Source: Gammaproteobacteria bacterium
Lineage (GTDB): Bacteria; Pseudomonadota; Gammaproteobacteria; Halothiobacillales; Halothiobacillaceae
Reading direction: 5' to 3'
DNA: 23,957 nt
Assembly: GCA_029335925.2 (NCBI GenBank)
Contig: JARJMX020000177.1
Coordinates: 1 to 23,957 of the forward strand
Position numbers and translations under genes: made by a program. Below the pieces are notes generated by a model. That model ran no database searches and was not told the origin of the DNA. It was given only the letters and a program-made list of their open reading frames with translations. This document shows positions 9,564 through 15,512 of this stretch, one piece after another. The first letter of the stretch is position 1. Each line of letters begins with the position of its first letter.

Positions 9564-10268
9564 ATGCCCGATCGTGAGGGGGCCTTGATCCATGACCGGT
9601 TTCGATGCGCGCCATTCCTGCTGGCGCTTCTTCTTGCTGTAGCGGTCGGGACGTTGGGCGGCATGGAGGCCCAACTCCTCGGAGTGCGCCTGCATGCGGT
9701 TTATGCCTTCATCGGTGACCTGTTCCTCAACGCTCTCAAGATGCTGATCGTCCCACTGGTGGTGTCCGCCATCATCAGTGGTATCAGTTCGATCGGTGAT
9801 GGGGCGGGATTGGGGCGGATCGGCGCCAAGACGCTCATCTATTACCTTTCGACCAGCCTGCTGGCTATCCTCAGCGGCCTGCTATTCGTCAATCTCATCC
9901 AGCCCGGTGTGGAGTCAGGCATCGTCCTGCCGACCGGCGAGACCGGGGCCGTCGCTGCTGCTGTCGAGGGGCGGGGCATGGGGGATCTCGTCATCATCCT
10001 GCAACACTTCTTCCCGCCCAATATCATCGCCGCCGCAGCCGAAGGCCAAATGCTCGGCCTCATCACCTTCAGCCTGTTGTTCGGCCTGTTTATGACCCGT
10101 ATCAAGAAGGAGGCGGGCGATGTCCTGCAGGCCTTCTGGCAAGGGATATTCGAGGTGATGATGCGCATCACCGCTCTTGTATTGCGCTTTGCCCCCCTTG
10201 GCATATTCGCCCTCGTGGCCAAAGTCGTGGCCGAAGCCGGGCTTGACGCCTTCCGTCCCCTTAGCTGA
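9564..10268 (+). pseudogene. Truncated dicarboxylate/sodium symporter (DAACS/SDF family)
   Basis: The 234-residue product matches the first half of DAACS-type symporters, which import C4-dicarboxylates or acidic amino acids with sodium or protons. Visible hallmarks are NALKMLIVPLVVSAIISGISSIGD, split by its helices, and FAPLGIFALVAKVVAEAGLDAFRPL. The family is normally 400-450 residues. Here the frame hits TGA right after DAFRPL, so the serine-rich re-entrant loop and the NMDGT substrate/ion site are missing. The missing half is not found later in the window. ATG 9564 has GGGGGAG 8 nt upstream, so the front is intact and follows ppiD by 23 nt. Loss looks like a deletion or insertion breakpoint near 10260. 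Confidence 0.85.
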
Positions 10269-10271
10269 GCC

Positions 10272-10478
10272 ATGGCCGCCTTCATCATCAGCGAAAACGC
10301 CGAGAACGGCCTGTGGCGCGCCGATTTGGCCTTGCAGGCCATCAGCCACGCGCTGGCTGCCGTCGACGGCCATGCCGCCGAGATTCCCGGCGAGCAGCTT
10401 GTCGCCCTGCTGGAGCTGGTTCGCGGCCAGATCGCCGCCGCGTGCGAGTCCGCCCGGTTTGACGCGCTGGTTGGGTAG
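10272..10478 (+). CDS. Hypothetical 68-residue protein
   Basis: A small acidic, alpha-helical-looking protein starts 3 nt after the symporter stop, in the same frame, without a visible ribosome site of its own. It begins MAAFIISENAENGLWRADLA and then has an alanine/leucine-rich helix pair; there is no membrane segment or known motif. Its position at the breakpoint and its short length suggest that it belongs to the accessory segment, possibly phage or island cargo. I do not recognise a function. It could be expressed by coupling to the truncated symporter. Confidence 0.5.
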   Translation: MAAFIISENAENGLWRADLALQAISHALAAVDGHAAEIPGEQLVALLELVRGQIAAACESARFDALVG

Positions 10479-10496
10479 GGCATACTCTAAGCCAGC

Positions 10497-10582
10497 CTCT
10501 GGTGCGGTGTAGCCCGATGGGTAAGGGTGGCTGCCGCAACGCGGTAAGTTGATGCCGGTTCGAATCCGGCCCCGCATCAGAG
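10497..10582 (+). ncRNA. tRNA-like cloverleaf, probably not decoding
   Basis: The outer stem is 11 bp (10497-10507 with 10572-10582, one G-U); the inner seven pairs mimic an acceptor stem. A D-arm is formed by GCCC 10512-10515 and GGGT 10525-10528 with loop GATGGGTAA. A perfect T-arm is GCCGG 10554-10558, loop TTCGAAT, CCGGC 10566-10570. The anticodon arm is aberrant: CCGC/GCGG closes a 3-nt AAC loop, and opening it to 7 nt gives no U33. There is no CCA end. It could be a decayed tRNA, a phage tRNA-like element, or a footprint of integration at a tRNA. Confidence 0.5.
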
Positions 10583-10849
10583 ACTCCCATCGATTATTTC
10601 GTACCCTTTTTTCTTGCCGATCTGGCCGCGCAATGCGGCCAGTTCTCTTTCGGCAAGCATGGATCCGGTTCCGATCAGGTTCGCCAGCGCCCCGCGCGGT
10701 TTCTTGAGCCGGTAATCCAGCCTGAGCACCAGCTTCGCGCCGGGGGCATCGAACACCAGCAGCAGCGCTGGATCGGCGTGAGTGCGGTCGAGCAGCACGG
10801 CGAGCTCGTATTCGTTCTTGACCTGGGCGAGGTCGGCTTCATCGGCCAT
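10577..10849 (-). CDS. Hypothetical 90-residue protein of the accessory segment
   Basis: This small mixed alpha/beta protein has a strong ribosome site (GAGGTGA about 6 nt before the ATG), the main reason to treat it as real. It has a central beta-rich stretch (LLLVFDAPGAKLVLRLDYRL) and a lysine-rich end (GQIGKKKGYEIIDG). No signal peptide, membrane helix or known motif is visible. The gene end touches the 3' edge of the tRNA-like structure, and it runs opposite to the surrounding housekeeping genes. Function unknown; phage or island origin is inferred only from context. Confidence 0.6.
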   Translation of the reverse strand: MADEADLAQVKNEYELAVLLDRTHADPALLLVFDAPGAKLVLRLDYRLKKPRGALANLIGTGSMLAERELAALRGQIGKKKGYEIIDGSL

Positions 10850-10896
10850 CGAAAGTCACCTCAGTCCCACTGACGAATGGTGTCAAGGCAGGCGCG

Positions 10897-11007
10897 CTAG
10901 TCGTCGTAGTGGCTGGCGGCCTCGGCGATCCACTGCGCGACGGTGGTATCGTCGGCAGGCTTAGCAGCGGCTGGATCAGCGCTGCTGGTAAGCGCAGGCA
11001 GGCTGTT
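10897..11007 (-). pseudogene. C-terminal remnant of an unknown gene
   Basis: On the minus strand a 36-codon open frame ends DDTTVAQWIAEAASHYDD. It is preceded in frame by TAA and has no ATG, GTG or TTG, so it cannot start a protein. Its composition looks protein-like and it lies just upstream of the 90-residue gene on the same strand, suggesting the tail of a decayed neighbour. Family not recognised. Confidence 0.3.
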
Positions 11008-11024
11008 TTACCGGCGATGGCACC

Positions 11025-11053
11025 GCGTTCCCCGCAGGCGTGGGGATGAACTT
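11025..11053 (+). repeat. Solo type I-E CRISPR-like repeat
   Basis: The 29-nt stretch has the layout of type I-E repeats: GTTCCCCGC at 11027-11035, a 4-nt loop AGGC, and GTGGGGATGAAC at 11040-11051. The stem CCCCGC 11030-11035 pairs with GTGGGG 11040-11045 (one G-U), followed by the ATGAAC tag region. No second copy lies about 61 bp on either side and no cas gene is in the window, so this is an isolated repeat, not an array. It overlaps the start codon of the ORF at 11046. Confidence 0.55.
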
Positions 11054-11171
11054 GGCGCGCTGGTTCCGCTTCCCGCCGTTGGGGATCGACGCGCTGGAGA
11101 TCGAGGAGATGATACGATGGGTGGTCGAGGCGGCTCGCCAGATCAGGGACGAGAGTCGAGCTGACTTATGA
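11046..11171 (+). CDS. Possible phage tail GpE-like protein
   Basis: This 41-residue ORF starts at an ATG inside the CRISPR-like repeat. Its pattern, an aromatic-proline motif (ARWFRFPPLGIDALEI) followed by an acidic helix with a tryptophan (EEMIRWVVEAARQIRDE), resembles the short GpE-type tail proteins that are translated by frameshift before the tape measure gene in P2-like phages. The frame stays open upstream to 10992, so it may be the tail end of a longer protein. No tape measure gene follows. There is no clean ribosome site: GGGG directly abuts the ATG. Family assignment is from pattern memory only. Confidence 0.4.
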   Translation: MNLARWFRFPPLGIDALEIEEMIRWVVEAARQIRDESRADL

Positions 11172-11430
11172 GTGCGGCGAGCATCGGCGCGATCCAGACC
11201 AAGGCCGCGCCGAAGAACGGTAGCACCCACCACGGCAGCCAGACGGCCCCTGCCAGCGCCATCATGCAACAGATGGCGATTACCGTAGAAATGATCGTGC
11301 GATCTGTAATCTTCATAGCCAGAGTATGGCTCAAGACCTGTACCTGTATCTGGGCTTCAAGCTCGGTGTCATCGGCGCTTTCGCGATTCACTGCGGCGCT
11401 GGGGGATAGAGTGCGCCGTTTTCCACCCAT
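11143..11430 (-). CDS. Small two-helix membrane protein, hypothetical
   Basis: The 95-residue frame has a polar N-terminus of about 38 residues and then two hydrophobic helices (IISTVIAICCMMALAGAVW and WWVLPFFGAALVWIAPMLAA, separated by LP). An internal ATG at 11316 would give a 57-residue protein, starting MKITDR, that is just the two-helix hairpin. Neither start has a strong ribosome site. The end overlaps the end of the GpE-like ORF by 29 bp in convergent orientation. The helices make the minus strand more credible than the overlapping plus-strand frame. Function unknown. Confidence 0.45.
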   Translation of the reverse strand: MGGKRRTLSPSAAVNRESADDTELEAQIQVQVLSHTLAMKITDRTIISTVIAICCMMALAGAVWLPWWVLPFFGAALVWIAPMLAALISQLDSRP

Positions 11431-11478
11431 GCAGAGATGGACCGCCGGAAAGAGTGGCGCTAGGGTGACCTGAGGGCC

Positions 11479-11544
11479 ATTTCCCGCGCACGCGGGAATA
11501 AACCGGTGGGGGTATGATCTATTCTATTCCCACGCACGCGGTGA
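11479..11544 (+). repeat. Second CRISPR-like repeat with a degenerate partner
   Basis: At 11479-11505 lies a type I-E-like repeat: TTCCCGCG 11481-11488 pairs perfectly with CGCGGGAA 11491-11498, followed by the exact ATAAACCG tag (11498-11505) of E. coli-type repeats. A weaker copy at 11527-11544 matches the core at 15 of 18 positions. The period is 46 bp instead of about 61, so the intervening sequence (about 19-21 nt) is too short for a normal spacer. It could be the relic of an array or an independent repeat mimic. No cas genes are nearby. Confidence 0.5.
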
Positions 11545-11575
11545 GTTGCCCCAACCGCTTATATAGGCTCCTCGT

Positions 11576-11776
11576 ATGTCTTCACTCGTGCTTGCCCTGG
11601 TCGTTGCGCTGCTGGCGTCCCTCGCGCCCCTCATGGTCTTTGGTCTAGATGGGCAGACGGCTGCGGCTGTTGCAGGGTTGACACTGTTGCTATGGCCGCT
11701 CGTTGTCTTGTCGCGGTGGTTCGTGGTCGGCTTATACCGCTTGCTCACGGGCAGAGGTACGCCGGGACGTTCTTGA
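11576..11776 (+). CDS. Small membrane protein, hypothetical
   Basis: This 66-residue protein consists mostly of two hydrophobic helices (about 3-22 and 29-55) with a short basic C-terminus ending GRGTPGRS. It starts about 30 bp after the degenerate CRISPR-like repeat; TATATA lies at 11560-11565 but has no -35 partner, and the ribosome site is poor. I do not recognise a family. It is the last plus-strand ORF of reasonable quality in the accessory segment. Confidence 0.4.
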   Translation: MSSLVLALVVALLASLAPLMVFGLDGQTAAAVAGLTLLLWPLVVLSRWFVVGLYRLLTGRGTPGRS

Positions 11777-12017
11777 TCTTGGCGGTTTTTCGGTTCACCC
11801 ATGCCGTGGGTGTGTCGTTGCAATGGTCAGAGTATGATTATGCTTGAATCGATTCTCTCTTATGTTAATGATCACGTCTACGCACAGTGGGGGCGCTGTT
11901 TATATTCGCGCCGCCGACCATGATCTCAACAGGACGGGGCACTCCTCCTTTGTATGCCGGATTCGCGCCTTGTTGAGAACGCTCTAGTCCTTCACGCCAT
12001 GGCCCTGCCTGGAGGAC
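11777..12017. other. Intergenic region downstream of fabI
   Basis: No firm gene is visible. There is a CACCCA/TGGGTG hairpin near 11797-11813 and two tiny frames (11834-11923 and 11862-11987) that I would not call. An 8-bp inverted repeat, TCTCAACA 11924-11931 and TGTTGAGA 11971-11978, could form a stem downstream of fabI but lacks a T-run. AT content rises around 11830-11880 relative to neighbours. Confidence 0.4.
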
Positions 12018-12806
12018 TTACTCACACCGCCCCATGCCGGTGATGAAATAGCCGGAATCAACGTAGATGTTCTCGCCGGTGATGCCGCGCGCAAGGTGGG
12101 AGGCAAGGAAAGCGGCGGTGTTGCCGACGTCGTCAATGGTGACGTTGCGGCGCAGCGGGGCGTTGCGCTCGACATAGTCGAGGAACATCTTGAATTCACT
12201 AATGCCGGAAGCGGCCAGGGTCTTGATCGGGCCGGCGGAGATGGAGTTCACGCGGATGTTGTCTGGCCCGAGGCTCGCGGCCATGTAGCGTACGTTGGCC
12301 TCAAGGCTGGCCTTGGCCACGCCCATGACGTTGTAGTTAGGCATGGCGCGTTCCGCGCCGAGGTAAGAGAGGGTGAGTATGGAGGCATCTTCGCGGCCCT
12401 TCATCATCGGGCGCAGTACCTTGGCTAGCGCGGTGAGGCTCCAGGAGCTGATCTCGTGGGCGATGCGGAACCCTTCACGGGTCGTGTTGTCCACGTAATC
12501 GCCCGCCAGCTGCTCCTTCGGGGCGAAGGCGACGGAATGCACGAGGATATCCAGCCCATCCCAGTGTTGGCCGAGCAAGCCGGGGAGGGCGTCGATCTGT
12601 TCATCCATGCTTACATCCAGCGGCAGGATGATCTTGGCGCCAAACTCGGCGGCGTATTTTTCTACGCGCTCCTTGAACCGGTCGTTCAAGTAAGTGAAGG
12701 CCAGTTCCGCACCCTCGCGGTGCATGGCCTTGGCAATGCCATAGGCGATGGAACGGTCGTTGGCCAGGCCCACGATCAGGGCGCGCTTGCCGCTAAGAAA
12801 GCCCAT
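12018..12806 (-). CDS. fabI: Enoyl-[acyl-carrier-protein] reductase (NADH)
   Basis: FabI reduces the trans-2 double bond of enoyl-ACP in the last step of each fatty acid elongation cycle; it is the triclosan and isoniazid-type target. The 262-residue product is a short-chain dehydrogenase-fold protein of normal length. The nucleotide-binding loop is [13 protein letters not shown] at 13-25, and the active-site trio Tyr148, Tyr158 and Lys165 lies in the stretch from [14 protein letters not shown] to AKAS. The ribosome site AGGAGTG is about 5 nt before the ATG. fabI after ppiD is seen in pseudomonads; here it is on the opposite strand, separated by the accessory segment. Only 33 bp separate its start from the divergent yejA. 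Confidence 0.97.
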   Translation of the reverse strand: MGFLSGKRALIVGLANDRSIAYGIAKAMHREGAELAFTYLNDRFKERVEKYAAEFGAKIILPLDVSMDEQIDALPGLLGQHWDGLDILVHSVAFAPKEQLAGDYVDNTTREGFRIAHEISSWSLTALAKVLRPMMKGREDASILTLSYLGAERAMPNYNVMGVAKASLEANVRYMAASLGPDNIRVNSISAGPIKTLAASGISEFKMFLDYVERNAPLRRNVTIDDVGNTAAFLASHLARGITGENIYVDSGYFITGMGRCE

Positions 12807-12839
12807 GCTGTCACTCCTAAGTGTGATTTAATCTTGCAC

Positions 12840-14630
12840 ATGATAGCACTCCTCCAAAGTCTGGCCGCTGCCCTCCTGTGGGTACTGCTCATGATGCCGT
12901 CCCAGGCTGCGCCTGCGCTGGCCTTGGGCTATACCCCAGTCTATCCGCCAGGCTTTACTCATTTCCATTACGTGAATCCAGAGGCGCCGAAGGGTGGCGA
13001 GCTATTGATGTCCGCCTTTGGCAGTTTTGATTCGCTCAACCCCTTCCTGCTCAAAGGGCTTCCGGCAGCCGGGCTGAGTCTGCTGGTGTTCGAGAGTCTG
13101 CTGGAGAAAAGCTTGGATGAGCCTTTTTCGATGTACGGGCTGCTGGCGGAGGATGTGGACCTGGCGGAGGATGGTCTGTCGGTGACCTTCCGTCTGCGCC
13201 CGCAGGCGCGCTTTTCCGACGGCACGCCGGTTACCGCCCAGGATGTGAAGTTTTCCTTCGATACCCTGCGTTCGACACCCGCCCATCCCATGTACCGTTT
13301 CTATTGGGCGGATGTGGAAAGGGCCGAGGTGCTGGATGTGCGCACGGTGCGTTTTGTCTTCAAGCGCACGAACCCGGAGCTGCATTTGATTCTCGGTGAG
13401 ATGCCGGTGCTCTCCGAACGTTGGGTCAATGGCCGTTCGTTTGACCAGCTCGCGCGGGTGGTCCCGGTAGGGAGCGGGCCGTATGTGGTCGAGTCATTCG
13501 CTTGGGGTAAGCAGATTCGCTATCGGCGTAATCCCGATTATTGGGCGCAAGACTTGCCGGTACGGCGCGGCATGTTCAATTTCGATCGCATCAGCTTCAA
13601 GTACTACAAGGACCGAACCGTCTCGCTTGAGGCGTTCAAGGCGGGGGAGTTTGAATTCTTCTACGAGAACCACTCCAAGCGTTGGGCGCGCGACCACGAG
13701 GGGCCGCGTTATGCCAGTGGCGAGATCATCAAGACCACCATCCCGCATCATAACAATGCGGGAATGCAAGGGATTGTTTTCAACACCCGTCGTGCTTTGT
13801 TTCAGGATCGACGTGTTCGCGAGGCACTCGGTTTAGCGATGGATTTTGAGTGGTCCAATCGCAATCTGTTCTACGGTCAGTACACCCGCTGCGATAGTTA
13901 CTTTAGTAATAGCGAGTTGGCTGCACAGGGGTTACCTCAAGGGGAGGAGTTGGCGTTGCTGGAACCGTACCGTGACCAGCTGCCGCCCGAGGTCTTCACC
14001 CATGAATTCAAGCCGCCTGTGGCTGGGGATGCTGCGAAGCTACGGGACAACCTGATTCGTGCCAAGCATTTGCTGGAGGAAGCTGGCTGGCGGGTGCGCG
14101 ATGGGGTATTGGTGAATGCCGAGGGTCGGCCGTTCCGGTTCGAGATTCTGCTTGGACAAAAGGGCTTTGAACGTGTCATGGCACCCTATGTCTACAATCT
14201 GCGCAAGCTCGGTATCCAGGCTGATTACCGGACCATTGATGCGGCGCTCTACCAGCGGCGGGTAGATACCTTTGATTTTGATGCGGTGATCGAGGTTTTC
14301 GGTCAATCCCAGTCACCGGGGAATGAGCTATTCAATATGTTTCATTCCCAGAGCGCCGATCGGGAAGGCTCGAATAATTACATGGGTGTGAAGGATCCAG
14401 TCGTGGATGCTCTGGTGGAAAAAATTGTCTATGCGAAGGATCGCCAGAGCCTGGTGACGGCGGCGCATGCGCTAGATCGGGTGCTACTGTGGGGGCATTA
14501 TCTCGTACCCAACTGGTACATTGGCGTGCACCGTATCGCTTACTGGGATAAGTTCGGTAGACCTGCGGTGTTGCCGCTTTATTTCGAGGCTGAACCGTGG
14601 GTGCTCAAGACCTGGTGGCATAAGCCATGA
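12840..14630 (+). CDS. yejA: Extracellular peptide-binding protein of a YejABEF-type ABC transporter
   Basis: This is the periplasmic solute-binding protein (family 5) that captures oligopeptides for import; the E. coli homologue system also takes up microcin C. The 596-residue product has a signal peptide (MIALLQSLAAALLWVLLMMP, cleavage near AAPA). The mature part begins GYTPVYPPGFTHFHYVNPEA and has the typical AEDVDLAEDGLSVTFRLRPQ and FSDGTPVTAQDVKFSFDTL motifs. The open frame extends back to 12456 through fabI, but ATG 12840 starts the signal peptide and is the sensible start. Its stop overlaps the next gene (ATGA), so it is coupled to the rest of the operon. Confidence 0.92.
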   Translation: MIALLQSLAAALLWVLLMMPSQAAPALALGYTPVYPPGFTHFHYVNPEAPKGGELLMSAFGSFDSLNPFLLKGLPAAGLSLLVFESLLEKSLDEPFSMYGLLAEDVDLAEDGLSVTFRLRPQARFSDGTPVTAQDVKFSFDTLRSTPAHPMYRFYWADVERAEVLDVRTVRFVFKRTNPELHLILGEMPVLSERWVNGRSFDQLARVVPVGSGPYVVESFAWGKQIRYRRNPDYWAQDLPVRRGMFNFDRISFKYYKDRTVSLEAFKAGEFEFFYENHSKRWARDHEGPRYASGEIIKTTIPHHNNAGMQGIVFNTRRALFQDRRVREALGLAMDFEWSNRNLFYGQYTRCDSYFSNSELAAQGLPQGEELALLEPYRDQLPPEVFTHEFKPPVAGDAAKLRDNLIRAKHLLEEAGWRVRDGVLVNAEGRPFRFEILLGQKGFERVMAPYVYNLRKLGIQADYRTIDAALYQRRVDTFDFDAVIEVFGQSQSPGNELFNMFHSQSADREGSNNYMGVKDPVVDALVEKIVYAKDRQSLVTAAHALDRVLLWGHYLVPNWYIGVHRIAYWDKFGRPAVLPLYFEAEPWVLKTWWHKP

Positions 14631-15001
14631 CTAGGATGGATACCAATCCCTGCTTAAGTTGCGGTGCTTGCTGCTCCACTTTCCGGGTTAGCTTCTACTG
14701 GGCGGAGGCTGAGCCTGCAGTAGGCGGTTGCGTGCCATTGGAGTTTACCGAGAAACTCAACGATTTCCGCGCGGTGATGAAAGGTACCAATCGCCCCGAT
14801 CCTCGTTGCATCGCCTTGCAGGGCGAGGTTGGGGGCTTTACGTCTTGCACCATCTACGAAAACCGCCCTTCGCCCTGCCGTGAATTCCTGATGGCTTTGG
14901 ACGATCCGGAGCCTGATTCGGCCTGTGACCGCGCGCGCGAGCGCTGGGGCTTGCCCCGTCTTAAGCCGCTTGATCCCAGCAAGGGAGAAGATGATGATTA
15001 A
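14627..15001 (+). CDS. YkgJ-family cysteine cluster protein
   Basis: This 124-residue protein is of the zinc/iron-chelating YkgJ type. Nine cysteines occur: Cys9, 12, 15 and 16 (CLSCGACC), then Cys35, 61, 74, 84 and 100, including the family phrase YENRPSPCREF. The start ATG overlaps the yejA stop as ATGA; ATG 14636 is possible and gives the more typical MDTNPCLSCG beginning. It sits inside the peptide transporter operon, between yejA and the lipoprotein gene, which it overlaps by 8 nt. Its biochemical role is unknown; metal binding is inferred from the cysteine pattern. Confidence 0.85.
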   Translation: MTRMDTNPCLSCGACCSTFRVSFYWAEAEPAVGGCVPLEFTEKLNDFRAVMKGTNRPDPRCIALQGEVGGFTSCTIYENRPSPCREFLMALDDPEPDSACDRARERWGLPRLKPLDPSKGEDDD

Positions 15002-15512
15002 ACTAGGGCTGCTCGTATTACCCCTCCTGCTGGCCGCCTGCGCCCCACAGACGGTCATGGTCAAGCGTTACCAGCCGCCTGTGGACGCTGCTGGACAGTC
15101 CTGCCTGCAAACCTGTGAGACTGAGCTGGTCGCCTGCCAGGCCCGCTGCAAGGCCGAGCGCGATGCCTGCGAGGCGCAAGCTGAGGTGCAGGCACGGGAA
15201 AATCTCCCCAAGGCTCAGGAAGCCTATGCCCAAGCTATGGAGCGTTACCGCACCGAGCTTCTGTTCTGGCGGCTGAACGTCTGGCAGGACGATTTCTTCC
15301 ATAGCCGCTACCGGCCGCGTTGGGCACCTCCGCTGTATGCCCCCGAGCTGCCTCCAGCGCCTCCACCCGGTCCGCCCACCTTGGCGGGGGAGCTGGCGAA
15401 GGCACGCACAGCCTGCCGCAAGGACTGTGGCTGCCAGCCGCCGTATGAGGCCTGTTTCTTGCGCTGTGGCGGGCGTATTACGGAAGAGCGTCGGCCGAAA
15501 GGGGAGGGGTGA
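14994..15512 (+). CDS. Cysteine-rich lipoprotein with two twin-CX3C modules, hypothetical
   Basis: This 172-residue protein has a lipoprotein signal peptide: hydrophobic LGLLVLPLLLAAC, with the lipid-attached Cys16. Beyond it lie Cys37, 41, 48, 52 and 59 (C-x3-C-x6-C-x3-C) and near the C-terminus Cys141, 145, 147, 154 and 158 (C-x3-C...C-x3-C). The two modules are linked by a charged helix and a proline-rich stretch (ELPPAPPPGPPT). ATG 14994 is preferred because GGGAGA lies about 5 nt upstream; ATG 14991 is possible. The gene overlaps its upstream neighbour by 8 nt and its stop overlaps yejB (TGATG). Family not recognised; disulfide-stapled helical hairpins are an inference. Confidence 0.8.
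   Translation: MIKLGLLVLPLLLAACAPQTVMVKRYQPPVDAAGQSCLQTCETELVACQARCKAERDACEAQAEVQARENLPKAQEAYAQAMERYRTELLFWRLNVWQDDFFHSRYRPRWAPPLYAPELPPAPPPGPPTLAGELAKARTACRKDCGCQPPYEACFLRCGGRITEERRPKGEG

Noticed and set aside
11168..11473. 101-codon plus-strand frame after the GpE-like ORF (ATGA overlap)
   Set aside because: The overlap is attractive, but the product is serine/alanine-rich shadow sequence while the opposite strand encodes coherent membrane helices.
11025..11544. A true CRISPR array
   Set aside because: The repeats differ from one another, spacing is 46 bp or absent, and no cas genes or regular spacers occur; only solo or degenerate repeats can be claimed.
12456..12839. N-terminal extension of YejA back through fabI
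   Set aside because: The extension is antisense to fabI and precedes a textbook signal peptide starting at 12840.
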